Assembly (NCBI RefSeq): GCF_900112185.1
Contig: NZ_FOKP01000017.1
Location: forward strand, 1 to 64,000
Direction: 5' to 3'
DNA: 64,000 nucleotides
Origin: Allobosea sp. CRIB-10
GTDB lineage: Bacteria > Pseudomonadota > Alphaproteobacteria > Rhizobiales > Beijerinckiaceae
The notes below the pieces were generated by a model. It worked only from the letters and a program-made list of their open reading frames with translations. It was not told the DNA's origin and did no database searches. Positions within the stretch are counted from its first letter, which is position 1. The number at the start of each line of letters is the position of its first letter. Shown one piece after another: positions 26,770-35,063 of this stretch. A program made the translations under genes and the position numbers.

Positions 26770-28248
26770 ATGCGTCCTTCCCATCGCACTCCCGCCCTGA
26801 TGGTGCTCGGCACCGGCTCCAATGTCGGCAAGTCGCTCATCGTCGCCGGCCTCTGCCGCCTCTTTGCCGATCGCGGCCTGAAGGTGCGGCCGTTCAAGCC
26901 GCAGAACATGTCGAACAACGCCGCTGCGACCGCACATGGCGAGATCGGCCGGGCCCAGGCGCTGCAGGCGCGCGCCGCCCGGATCGCGGCGCATGTCGAC
27001 ATGAACCCGGTGCTGCTCAAGCCCGAGAGCGAGCGCGGCAGCCAGATCATCCTGCAAGGTCGTGTCGCCGGCCATCTCTCCTCCGGCGATTTCAGCCGCC
27101 GCGGCGACTTCCTGCCCAAAGTGCTGGAAAGCTTCGAGCGTCTCAGCGACGGCGCCGACCTTGTCCTGGTCGAGGGCGCGGGTTCGCCGGCCGAGACCAA
27201 TCTGCGCGCCCGCGACATCGCCAATCTCGGTTTTTCCCGCGCTGCCGGTGTTCCGGCCGTGCTGATCGGCGACATCGATCGCGGCGGCGTCATCGCCAGC
27301 CTGGTCGGCAGCCATGCCGTGCTGGATGCCGAGGATCGGGCGATGATCCGTGGCTTCGCCATCAACCGTTTCCGCGGCGATGTCGGCCTGTTCACGCCGG
27401 CACTCGCCACGATCACCCGGGCGACGGGCTGGCCGAGCCTGGGCGTTGTGCCCTGGTTCGCCGATGCCGCGCGCCTGCCCGCCGAGGACGCTCTCGATCT
27501 GGCGCATGGCCTGCCGGCACGCCCCGGTGCGCTGAAGATCGTCGTTCCCGTCCTGCCGGGCATCGCCAATTTCGACGATCTCGACCCGCTCAAGCTCGAA
27601 CCCGGCGTCGAGCTTGTCTTTGTCGGCCCCGGCGCAGCCCTGCCCGGCGACGCCGCCCTGGTGATCCTGCCGGGCTCGAAGACGACATTGCGCGATCTCG
27701 CCAGGCTGCGGGAAGAGGGCTGGGACATCGACATCCTCGCCCATCACCGGCGTGGCGGCCATGTCCTCGGCCTCTGCGGCGGCTACCAGATGCTCGGCAG
27801 GACCGTGCGCGATCCGCTCGGCCTCGAAGGGCCTGCCGCCGCGGCGCCCGGTCTCGGGTTGCTCGAGATCGAGACCGAGCTCACGCCCGACAAGACCGTC
27901 AGGGAGGTTGCGGTCGAGCATCCGGCCAGCGGCACGACCGGCCGCGCCTATGAGATCCATCTCGGCGTCAGTGAGGGGCGCGACCGGGCACGCGCGCCTT
28001 TCCGCGTCGACGGACAGGCCGAAGGCGCTCGTAGCCCCGACGGAAAGGTCGTCGGGACCTATCTCCATGGCGTCCTGACTTCGGACCGGTTGCGCCGCGC
28101 CTTTCTGGCCGATCTCGCCGAAGGGCCGCTCGCGGAAGGCGAAGCCTACGAGCCCGCGGTCGAAGCGACGCTCGACCGGCTGGCCGGGCATCTGGAGCGC
28201 TACCTCGATATCGGAACGCTTCTGGAGCTGGCGCGGTCGCGATCCTGA
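26770..28248 (+). CDS. cobQ: Cobyric acid synthase CobQ
   Basis: A 492-residue glutamine amidotransferase that amidates adenosyl-cobyrinic acid a,c-diamide side chains in cobalamin synthesis. The N-terminal P-loop is GTGSNVGKSLIVAGL, followed by the family signature RPFKPQNMSNNA. The amidotransferase nucleophile is in VLGLCGGYQMLG (about residue 334), with the triad His in GTYLHGVL. No other cobalamin gene and no recognisable cobalamin riboswitch occurs in the window, so it is a stand-alone locus here. Confidence 0.96.
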   Translation: MRPSHRTPALMVLGTGSNVGKSLIVAGLCRLFADRGLKVRPFKPQNMSNNAAATAHGEIGRAQALQARAARIAAHVDMNPVLLKPESERGSQIILQGRVAGHLSSGDFSRRGDFLPKVLESFERLSDGADLVLVEGAGSPAETNLRARDIANLGFSRAAGVPAVLIGDIDRGGVIASLVGSHAVLDAEDRAMIRGFAINRFRGDVGLFTPALATITRATGWPSLGVVPWFADAARLPAEDALDLAHGLPARPGALKIVVPVLPGIANFDDLDPLKLEPGVELVFVGPGAALPGDAALVILPGSKTTLRDLARLREEGWDIDILAHHRRGGHVLGLCGGYQMLGRTVRDPLGLEGPAAAAPGLGLLEIETELTPDKTVREVAVEHPASGTTGRAYEIHLGVSEGRDRARAPFRVDGQAEGARSPDGKVVGTYLHGVLTSDRLRRAFLADLAEGPLAEGEAYEPAVEATLDRLAGHLERYLDIGTLLELARSRS

Positions 28249-28312
28249 CATCGAGCCCGCGTCACGCGAAAAACTGTCAGGATGGCGCAAATAAAGCTTT
28301 GCGGATCAATTT

Positions 28313-28344
28313 GTTGACGACTGACGAAATTCGTCATAGTCAAC
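28313..28344. promoter_or_regulatory. tetR operator/promoter palindrome
   Basis: The centre TGACGAAATTCGTCA (28322–28336) is a perfect 7+1+7 inverted repeat, flanked by GTTGAC on the left (28313–28318) and GTCAAC on the right (28339–28344). TTGACG (28314–28319) and TAGTCA (28337–28342) are 17 bases apart, like -35 and -10 boxes, so a bound protein would block the promoter. It is most likely the autoregulatory operator of the TetR gene that starts at 28403. Confidence 0.75.
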
Positions 28345-28402
28345 GATGGCGTCCGCAGACGGCCTATGGGAACAAGTTGTCAGACCGGGAAGTTGCCCTG
28401 GC

Positions 28403-28999
28403 ATGAGCACAGTAGAGCGCGATACACGGCACGAGATCATCGACGTCGCCGAGCGGTTCTTCCGCCAGATCGGCTACCAGAAGACCACTGTCGCCGATAT
28501 CGCCAAGTCGCTGCGCATGAGCCCGGCGAATGTCTATCGGTTCTTCGACTCCAAGAAGGCGATCAACGAGGCGGTTGCCGAACGCTCGATGAGCGAGCTC
28601 GAGTCGACGGTCGCTGCCATCGCCGCCGAGAAGCGCCCTGCGGCCGAGCGCCTGCGCGACATCCTCGCCGCGACCTGCCGGATCAATTCGGCCCGCTATC
28701 TCGACAATCACCGCCTGCACGAGATGGTCGCCTGCGCGATGGAGGAGAGCTGGGACGTCGTCCGCGGCCATATCGAACGCTATGATGCGATCCTGCGCGC
28801 CGTCGTCGCCGACGGCATCGCCAGGGGCGAGTTCACCGCCCGCGATCCGATCACCGCGACCCATTGCGTCCGCATGGCGATGATGCGCTTCCATCACCCG
28901 CTCCTGCTCGGCCAATGCGCCGAATTGCCCGGCCCGAATGTCGAGGAGATGATCGACTTCGTGCTGGCCGGCCTGGGTGCCGGCCGCGCCGCGGCCTGA
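28403..28999 (+). CDS. TetR/AcrR-family regulator
   Basis: A 198-residue repressor-like protein. The N-terminal helix-turn-helix is clear: IIDVAERFFRQIGYQKTTVA, then DIAKSLRMSPANVYRFFDSK (residues about 9–55). The C-terminal part is a helical ligand domain (TetR_C, with LDNHRLHEMVACAMEESW). The ATG at 28403 is preferred because the palindrome with promoter boxes ends at 28344; an in-frame ATG at 28346 would leave no leader. No efflux gene is adjacent; the ligand is unknown. It probably controls itself and possibly the aminotransferase/cobQ spacer. Confidence 0.9.
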   Translation: MSTVERDTRHEIIDVAERFFRQIGYQKTTVADIAKSLRMSPANVYRFFDSKKAINEAVAERSMSELESTVAAIAAEKRPAAERLRDILAATCRINSARYLDNHRLHEMVACAMEESWDVVRGHIERYDAILRAVVADGIARGEFTARDPITATHCVRMAMMRFHHPLLLGQCAELPGPNVEEMIDFVLAGLGAGRAAA

Positions 29000-29053
29000 G
29001 TCTCTCCGGTTCGCGTTGACAAGGCGCTGGCGGAGCGGGATACCCCGCGGCGC

Positions 29054-31021
29054 ATGCTGAACCTCTCCAAACAGAGCACCAAGAAGCTCGCCATCATCGT
29101 CCACGACCTGGCGATGACGGCGCTCGCGATCGTGTTCGTCTTCGCCGTCCGCTTCGACGGCTGGCTGTTCGAGGAGCGGATGCGGCAATTGCCGTCGATC
29201 CTGCCCTTCCTCGTCGCCTATGCCGGGGTGGTCTACTGGTTCTTCCAGCTCTACCGCTCGAAATGGCGCTTCGCCTCGCTGCCGGACCTCTCTAACATCG
29301 TCCGGGCGGTGACGGTGCTGACCATGACCTTGCTGGTCGTGGACTATGTCCTCGTTGCACCGAATCTTTACGGCTATTTCTTCTTCGGCAAGATCACCCT
29401 CGTTCTCTATTGGCTGGTGCAGATCGCGCTGCTCGGCGGCCCGCGGCTGGCCTATCGCTATCTCAGATACTCGCGTTCCAAGCACCATGCGGCGCGTGAG
29501 GCGACCTTGCCGGCCCTGCTGCTAGGCCGCGCGGTCGACATCGAGATGGTGATTCGCGCCATGGAATCGGGCGCGATGGGCAAAATGCGGCCGGCGGGCA
29601 TCCTCTCGCCGCGGTCCGACGATCTCGGCCAGTCCATCAGAGGCGTGCCGGTGCTCGGCCTGCTCTCCCAGATCGAGACGGTCGCGACCGATGCCGGCGA
29701 GCGGGGTGAACCATTCCGCCGCATTGTCGCGACGCCGAGCGCCCTGACGGCCGAGGCCGAGCCCGACAAATGGCTCGCCCTGACGCGCAAGCTCGCCATT
29801 CCGATCTCACGTCTCGACACGCTCGGCGAGGGGCTGCGCGGCAGCGAACTCGCCCCGCTCGAGATCGAGGACCTGCTGGTGCGGCCCTCGGTCAAGATCG
29901 ATCGCGAGCGGCTCGAAAGCTTCCTCAAGGGCAAGCGCGTCATCGTCACAGGCGGCGGCGGTTCGATAGGCTCGGAGATCTGCCTGCGTTGCGCCGCCTT
30001 CGGCGCGGCTGAGCTGCTGGTCGTCGAGAATTCCGAGCCGGCACTGTTCCATGTCACCGAGGCCTTGGCAGCCCAGGAGCTGCCGATCCGCGTTACCGGC
30101 GCGCTCGCCGATGTCCGCGACGCAGCCCGCCTCGATCCGCTGTTCAGGGCTTTCGCGCCGGATATCGTCATCCATGCCGCCGCGCTGAAGCACGTGCCCT
30201 ATCTCGAAGCCGACTGGGGCGAAGGCATCAAGACCAACATCTTCGGCTCGGTCGTCGCCATGGAAGCAGCGATCGCCGCCGGCGCCGGCATCTTCGTGAT
30301 GATCTCGACCGACAAGGCGATCGAGCCGGTCTCGATGCTCGGCGCGACCAAGCGCTTCGCCGAGATGTACGCCCAGGCGCGCGACGCCGAATTCGCCAAT
30401 GGCAATCGCGGCACGCGCCTGGTCGCGGTGCGCTTCGGCAATGTCCTCGGCTCGGTCGGCTCGGTGGTGCCGAAATTCAAGGCGCAGATCGAGCGTGGCG
30501 GCCCGGTCACCGTGACCAGCCCGGAGATGATCCGCTATTTCATGACCATCCGCGAGGCCTGCGACCTCGTGCTGACCGCCGCTTCGCATGCGCCCGAGCA
30601 TGAGGCTCAGGACGAGCGCGCCGCCGTCTACGTGTTGAAGATGGGCCAGCCGCTCAAGATCATCGACCTCGCCGAGCGCATGATTCGCCTCGCCGGCTAC
30701 GAGCCCGGCGTCGACATCGAGATTGCCGTGACCGGGGTCCGGCCGGGCGAGCGCCTCAACGAGATCCTCTTCGCCAAGGACGAGCCGATGGCCGAGACCG
30801 GGCTCGACGGCGTCATGGCGGCCAAGCCGATCTTCGCCGGCCGCGCCCGCATGCAGGGTTGGCTCGGCGATCTCGAGCGGGCGCTGGCGGCGCAGGACAG
30901 GCTCGGCGCCGAGGCGGTGCTGGAGGCGGCGATCCCCGATTTCAGCCGGCGTCGGCCCAGTTCGCCGCCAGCCGCGCCAACGCAGTCTTCGTCTCCGCGG
31001 GCGGCTGCCAGCCAGCCCTGA
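29054..31021 (+). CDS. CapD/WbpM-like nucleoside-diphosphate-sugar 4,6-dehydratase
   Basis: A 655-residue inner-membrane enzyme. Four N-terminal transmembrane segments (about residues 13–135) are followed by a linker Rossmann-like region and a C-terminal SDR domain starting at VIVTGGGGSIGSEICLR (about 296). The domain contains VIHAAALKHVP, STDKAIEPVSMLGATKR (the Thr/Lys active-site form of this group) and VRPGERLNEILF. WbpM/CapD enzymes make UDP-4-keto-6-deoxy-GlcNAc for surface polysaccharide. The C-terminal 26 codons overlap the end of the convergent epimerase gene by 80 bases. Confidence 0.92.
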   Translation: MLNLSKQSTKKLAIIVHDLAMTALAIVFVFAVRFDGWLFEERMRQLPSILPFLVAYAGVVYWFFQLYRSKWRFASLPDLSNIVRAVTVLTMTLLVVDYVLVAPNLYGYFFFGKITLVLYWLVQIALLGGPRLAYRYLRYSRSKHHAAREATLPALLLGRAVDIEMVIRAMESGAMGKMRPAGILSPRSDDLGQSIRGVPVLGLLSQIETVATDAGERGEPFRRIVATPSALTAEAEPDKWLALTRKLAIPISRLDTLGEGLRGSELAPLEIEDLLVRPSVKIDRERLESFLKGKRVIVTGGGGSIGSEICLRCAAFGAAELLVVENSEPALFHVTEALAAQELPIRVTGALADVRDAARLDPLFRAFAPDIVIHAAALKHVPYLEADWGEGIKTNIFGSVVAMEAAIAAGAGIFVMISTDKAIEPVSMLGATKRFAEMYAQARDAEFANGNRGTRLVAVRFGNVLGSVGSVVPKFKAQIERGGPVTVTSPEMIRYFMTIREACDLVLTAASHAPEHEAQDERAAVYVLKMGQPLKIIDLAERMIRLAGYEPGVDIEIAVTGVRPGERLNEILFAKDEPMAETGLDGVMAAKPIFAGRARMQGWLGDLERALAAQDRLGAEAVLEAAIPDFSRRRPSSPPAAPTQSSSPRAAASQP

Positions 31022-31874
31022 GCAGCGCGGCCGGCGAGGCGACGAGCCCGTTCGCCAGCCGTTCATAGGCGCCGCTGCGGCCGGCGAGCCGCGCCGTCAG
31101 CGCCAGCAGCGATGCCGGGATCGGGATCAGCCCCGGCCCGCGCCCCAAGCCCGCGCGCATCGCGGCGAGCATGTCGGCAACCGACAGGGGTTCCGGATCC
31201 GAAACGATATAGCTGCGCCTGGTCGGGCAGGCCTGCGTCAAGGCGAAGGCGACTGCTTCGGCAAGATTCTCGATCGCGAGCAGCGAGCGTTTGGCAGAGA
31301 GCCCGCCGAGCGGCAGCGGCACGGGCAGCCGCGCCAGCTTCAGCAGCGCCGCCATATTGGCCTTCACGCCGGGGCCGTAGACCAGCACCGGCCGCAGTGC
31401 CACCCAGTCGAGGTCTAGCCCGGCGAGCCCCTGTTCGGCTGCTAGCTTGGAGCGGCCATAGGCGTCGGTCGGCGCAGGCGCGTCCGCTTCCGACAGCGGA
31501 CGCAACGCGATTGGACCGCTCTGCGCCCGGATCGAGGACAGCAAGACGAGGCGCCGCACGCCTGCCGCCTGCGCGGCCTGGGCCAGCGCCAGCGTCGCCT
31601 GCGTGTTGACCCGTTGATAGCGCTCCTCGGGGATGTCGCCATCGGCATGGGCGAGCCCGGCGCTGTGCACGACGTGGTCGACGCCGTCGAGCAGTGGCCG
31701 CCAGTCGACGAAAGCAGCGAGGTCGCCGATCAAGACGTGCTCGACACCGGCGCTGGCAGGCGCCGTGCCCCGGCCCACAGTCCGCACCTGGTAGCCACGC
31801 GCGACGAGGTCATCAAGCAGGTGCCGGCCGACGAAGCCGCTCGCGCCGGTCAGCAGAATGCGCTCGCCCTTCAC
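30942..31874 (-). CDS. NAD-dependent epimerase/dehydratase (WbpV-like)
   Basis: A 310-residue extended SDR enzyme. The cofactor loop is ILLTGASGFVGRHLLDDL at the N-terminus, and the active-site YxxxK is in TDAYGRSKLAAEQ (about residues 137–149). It is likely a UDP-GlcNAc/Glc-type 4-epimerase or reductase for O-antigen synthesis. The GTG start at 31874 overlaps the stop of the glycosyltransferase gene (GTGA). A longer start at 32003 is open but lacks similarity. Its 3' end overlaps the CapD-like gene in antisense by 80 bases. Confidence 0.85.
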   Translation of the reverse strand: MKGERILLTGASGFVGRHLLDDLVARGYQVRTVGRGTAPASAGVEHVLIGDLAAFVDWRPLLDGVDHVVHSAGLAHADGDIPEERYQRVNTQATLALAQAAQAAGVRRLVLLSSIRAQSGPIALRPLSEADAPAPTDAYGRSKLAAEQGLAGLDLDWVALRPVLVYGPGVKANMAALLKLARLPVPLPLGGLSAKRSLLAIENLAEAVAFALTQACPTRRSYIVSDPEPLSVADMLAAMRAGLGRGPGLIPIPASLLALTARLAGRSGAYERLANGLVASPAALLRAGWQPPAETKTALARLAANWADAG

Positions 31875-32890
31875 GATTGCGTCCGCTTGCGCGAGAAGCG
31901 ACGGAGCAGCAGCCCTGTCAGCACGAGCGCCGCCAGCAGGCAGCCGAGCTTCGCGGGGAGTGCCGGCACGGCGATGCTGACCGCCGCGAGCGCGATCAGG
32001 CAAAGATTGAGCAGGGCGACCTGCGTGACGATCTCGATGACCTTGAAGCCGTTGTCGGTCGCCTGCTGGTAGAAATGTGAGCGATGCGCCTGCCAGACCT
32101 TCTCGCCGCGGGCGAGGCGGCGCAGCAGCGTGATCGTCGAATCCATGACGTGGTAGAGCGGCAGGATCAGCGCCGCGGTCAGCGCGCCGGTGCCGGCGAG
32201 GCGATAGAGCAGATAGGCACCGAGCAATCCGAGCGGCAGTGCCCCGACATCACCCAGGAAGATGCGCGCCACCGGTTTGTTGAGCGGCGCGAAACCGATG
32301 AGGCCGCCGAGCAGCGCCGCGGCGAGCAGGCCGGTGGCGGGATCGACGATGCCATAACCGGCGGCGAGCGCGATCGCGGCGGAGAGCGGCACCAGCCCGG
32401 CGAGGGTGATCCAGTCGATCCCGTCCATGAAGTTGACGAGATTGACGAACCAGGCCCCGGCGATCAGGGCAAGACCGCGCTCGGCCCAGAGCGGCAGCGT
32501 CTCCGGCAGCAGCCGCATGTCAGGCGCGGTGTGGAACACGACGATGCCGACGCAGAGAAACTGCAGCGGCAGGCGCAGGGCCGGCGAGAGCGGACGGATA
32601 TCGTCCCAGGCGCCGACGACGGCGAGCAAGGTGGATGCGGCCATCACCAGGACGAGGCCCTGCCGGGCGCTCGCATCCAAGGGAATGAAGACCAGCGCGA
32701 GCCCCAGCGCCAGGAAGGCGCCGGCGAGCACGGCGATGCCACCGCCCTGCGGCGTCGGCGTGCGGTGGCTGGAGCGGGCGTTCGGCCGCGCCAGCGCATA
32801 GCGCATCATCAGGGGCCGCAGGGCCAGGCACAGCGCGAAGGCGAGGCCGGCGGCAAGCGCGATCAGCAGGAGGGGGATGAAGCGTTCCAA
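31871..32890 (-). CDS. WbpL/WecA-like polyprenyl-phosphate sugar-phosphate transferase
   Basis: A roughly 340-residue membrane protein of the MraY/WecA family (GT4-type in databases) that transfers a sugar-1-phosphate to undecaprenyl phosphate, initiating polysaccharide synthesis. It has about 10–11 transmembrane segments, the DDxxD-like AWDDIRPLSP, the metal-binding NFMDGIDWI and the loop FLGDVGALPLG. The start is uncertain: TTG at 32890 (…LERFIPLLL) or GTG at 32950; the first leaves room for a divergent promoter. It is translationally coupled to the epimerase. Confidence 0.85.
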   Translation of the reverse strand: MERFIPLLLIALAAGLAFALCLALRPLMMRYALARPNARSSHRTPTPQGGGIAVLAGAFLALGLALVFIPLDASARQGLVLVMAASTLLAVVGAWDDIRPLSPALRLPLQFLCVGIVVFHTAPDMRLLPETLPLWAERGLALIAGAWFVNLVNFMDGIDWITLAGLVPLSAAIALAAGYGIVDPATGLLAAALLGGLIGFAPLNKPVARIFLGDVGALPLGLLGAYLLYRLAGTGALTAALILPLYHVMDSTITLLRRLARGEKVWQAHRSHFYQQATDNGFKVIEIVTQVALLNLCLIALAAVSIAVPALPAKLGCLLAALVLTGLLLRRFSRKRTQS

Positions 32891-32961
32891 GGCGGGCGGA
32901 CCATAGCCAACCCGGGCCGCGTCGCAAGCAGCTCTTGCATCGGCGAGCACAAAAAGAGAAC

Positions 32962-33435
32962 ATGCCGGGCATGGCCATCGCCCTGTCCGCCCTCAATCCG
33001 CCGCCCGCCCGGCCGGAGATCACCCGCGCCGTCTGTCGCGGCGCCTCGCGCCATCTACGCGAGCGCGGCTATGCCATCGTCAAGGAGATGACCTTCGCCA
33101 ATGGCCGGCGCGGCGACATCGTCGCGCTTTCGCCATCCGGCGAACTGCTGGTGGTCGAAGTAAAATCGGGGATCGAGGATTATCGCGTCGACGGCAAATG
33201 GCCGGACTATCGCGACTATTGCGACGGCTTCCTCTTTGCGGTCGCGCCTGAATTCCCGCTGGAGATCCTGCCCGAGGATGTCGGCCTGATCGTCGCCGAC
33301 GCCTTCGGCGGCGAGCTGTTGCGCGAGCCGCCGCGCCATCAGCTGGCGCCGGCGCGCCGGAAGATGCTGACCATCGCCTTCGCCAGGCTGGCGGCTGGGC
33401 GTCTCTCCGGCATCGAGGATCCGGAGCTGGGTTGA
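32962..33435 (+). CDS. mmcB: MmcB-family DNA repair protein
   Basis: A 157-residue protein of the DUF2400/MmcB group, which is an SOS-regulated putative endonuclease in Caulobacter. The PD-(D/E)xK-like core is seen in RRGDIVALSPSGELLVVEVK (D…E-x-K), followed by YRVDGKWPDYRDYCDGFLFA. Two in-frame ATGs (32962 and 32971) are possible starts. It diverges from the glycosyltransferase gene. A LexA operator was not evident in the short spacer. Confidence 0.85.
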   Translation: MPGMAIALSALNPPPARPEITRAVCRGASRHLRERGYAIVKEMTFANGRRGDIVALSPSGELLVVEVKSGIEDYRVDGKWPDYRDYCDGFLFAVAPEFPLEILPEDVGLIVADAFGGELLREPPRHQLAPARRKMLTIAFARLAAGRLSGIEDPELG

Positions 33436-33540
33436 GCGCAGCGTCTTTCCGCGTGACCGGGTTACCGCATCGGGGCACGTGACCTTGGGTAAGATCTGAG
33501 CTAGCAGGTTCGGGCTCGCCGGCCGTTTGCAGGTATCGGA

Positions 33541-33993
33541 ATGATGTATAAGCTCATGGTTTCGGCCGCTGCCCTCAGCTTTCTTGCTGTCGGGGCCGCC
33601 TCTGCGGAGACGCCCGAGACGATTGTGCGCGGCATATATGCCGGCGGCCTGACGCAGAGCTCGATCGGGCGGCTGCGCGCGCCCGAGAATCGCGCCCGCT
33701 ATTTCCAGCCCGGCCTTGTCAGATTGTTCGCTGCCGATGACAAGACCGAGAACCTTTGCATCGATTTTGCCATTACGAGCAGCGGAAACGATTACGACGA
33801 CAAGGAAATCGCGCGCACGCTACGGATCGAGACCAAGGCTGGCGACAACCGCGCCGCAGTGGACGTCCGTTTCCGGAACTTCGGCGAGCCCAACCATATC
33901 CGCTACGACTTCGTGCGTGTCGGCGAACTCTGGAAGATCGGCGACATCGCCTCGCTGAGCCATCGCTGGCGCTTGTCGAAACTCCGGTGTTGA
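33541..33993 (+). CDS. Exported DUF3828-like protein
   Basis: A 150-residue protein with a Sec signal peptide: basic start, hydrophobic core LMVSAAALSFLAVGAAS and cleavage at about ASA|ETPE (residue 22). The mature part begins PETIVRGIYAG, has a small alpha/beta layout and ends VGELWKIGDIASLSH, as in DUF3828/NTF2-like periplasmic proteins. Function unknown. It converges on the haemoglobin gene with 5 bases between the stops. Confidence 0.78.
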   Translation: MMYKLMVSAAALSFLAVGAASAETPETIVRGIYAGGLTQSSIGRLRAPENRARYFQPGLVRLFAADDKTENLCIDFAITSSGNDYDDKEIARTLRIETKAGDNRAAVDVRFRNFGEPNHIRYDFVRVGELWKIGDIASLSHRWRLSKLRC

Positions 33994-33998
33994 GTAGC

Positions 33999-34412
33999 TC
34001 AGCCGGAGGTGCTGCGCTCCGGCAGGGCCAGCGCCTTCGGGCCGATGTTCAGGCTGATCTGCAGGCTGTCGGCAATGCGATGGGCGCGATCGATGAACAG
34101 GAACCTGGCCGGGCCGGTGCAGAGTTCGGTGACCGTCGCCTCGAATAACGCAAGCCAGCGCTCGAAATGCTGCATCTCGAGCGGAAGCGGCATATGGACC
34201 TGATGCGGCTTGCCGCGATACCGCCCGCTCATCAGCGTCACCGAGGACCAGAAATCGCCCAGCTTGGAAAGATGCGGCCCCCAGTCGTCGCCGAGCTTGG
34301 CGAGAAAGATCGGGCCGATCAGCGGGTCCCGGCGTACGCGGCCATAGAAGGTGTCGACCAGCTCGGCGATCAGCTCTTCGGTGATGCGCTCGGGGAGCGC
34401 AGCTCCGCTCAT
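33999..34412 (-). CDS. Group III truncated haemoglobin
   Basis: A 137-residue truncated haemoglobin, class III (P-type). The family pattern is clear: YGRVRRDPLIGPIF with Tyr at the distal end, LGDFWSSVTLMSGRYRG and HQVHMPLPLEMQHFERWLAL including the proximal His region and the conserved Trp. Class III globins bind O2 and NO tightly. Its ATG overlaps the regA stop by 4 bases (ATGA), so translation is coupled to a redox response regulator. This suggests a role in oxygen or NO handling under RegBA control. Confidence 0.92.
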   Translation of the reverse strand: MSGAALPERITEELIAELVDTFYGRVRRDPLIGPIFLAKLGDDWGPHLSKLGDFWSSVTLMSGRYRGKPHQVHMPLPLEMQHFERWLALFEATVTELCTGPARFLFIDRAHRIADSLQISLNIGPKALALPERSTSG

Positions 34413-34987
34413 CGCGGCGCGCGCTTGGCCAGGATGCGCTGCAAGGTGCGCCGATGCATGCCGAGCCGGCGAGCCGTCTCCGAGACATTGCGGCTGCACA
34501 GCTCGTAGACGCGCTGGATGTGCTCCCAGCGCACGCGATCGGCCGACATCGGGTTCTCCGGCGGCACCGGCCGGGCGTTCGGACCGGCGGCCAGCGCCGA
34601 ATGGATCTCGTCGGCATCGGCCGGCTTGGCCAGGAAATCGTAGGCGCCGAGCTTCACGGCGCTGACCGCGGTCGCGATATTGCCGTAGCCGGTCAGGACG
34701 ACGCCGCGCGCATCCGGGCGCTTCTCCTTGAGGCGGGCGATCACGTCGAGGCCGTTGCCGTCGCCAAGACGCAGGTCGATCACCGCATAGGCCGGTGCCG
34801 CCTCCTCGACCGCCGCGATCCCCGCCTGCACGGACTCGGCGGTCCGCACCGAATAGCCGCGGCCTTCCATGGCGCGGGCGAGGCGGGTCAGGAACGGCTT
34901 GTCGTCGTCGACGAGCAGGAGGGACATGTCCCTGCCGGCCGTATCGGTGAGCTCGCCTGTCGTCGGCGCCGTGTCCATCGCCATCAT
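34409..34987 (-). CDS. regA: RegA/ActR-type response regulator
   Basis: A 192-residue redox response regulator. The receiver has the acidic pocket LLVDDDKPF and phospho-acceptor D71 (YAVIDLRLGDGNGLDV), followed by a Pro-rich linker (PVPPENPMS) and a C-terminal Fis-type helix-turn-helix (SETARRLGMHRRTLQRILAK), which is nearly invariant in RegA/PrrA/ActR. It controls respiratory, carbon- and nitrogen-fixation genes in relatives. regB lies 76 bases upstream, and the haemoglobin gene overlaps its end. An alternative start is the ATG at residue 21. Confidence 0.94.
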   Translation of the reverse strand: MMAMDTAPTTGELTDTAGRDMSLLLVDDDKPFLTRLARAMEGRGYSVRTAESVQAGIAAVEEAAPAYAVIDLRLGDGNGLDVIARLKEKRPDARGVVLTGYGNIATAVSAVKLGAYDFLAKPADADEIHSALAAGPNARPVPPENPMSADRVRWEHIQRVYELCSRNVSETARRLGMHRRTLQRILAKRAPR

Positions 34988-35063
34988 CTCCTGCCGGGTG
35001 GGTGGCTGCCCGGCTCACTATCCATTCTACCGATTGCGCGACGCGCTGAAACGCCGCAACGCC

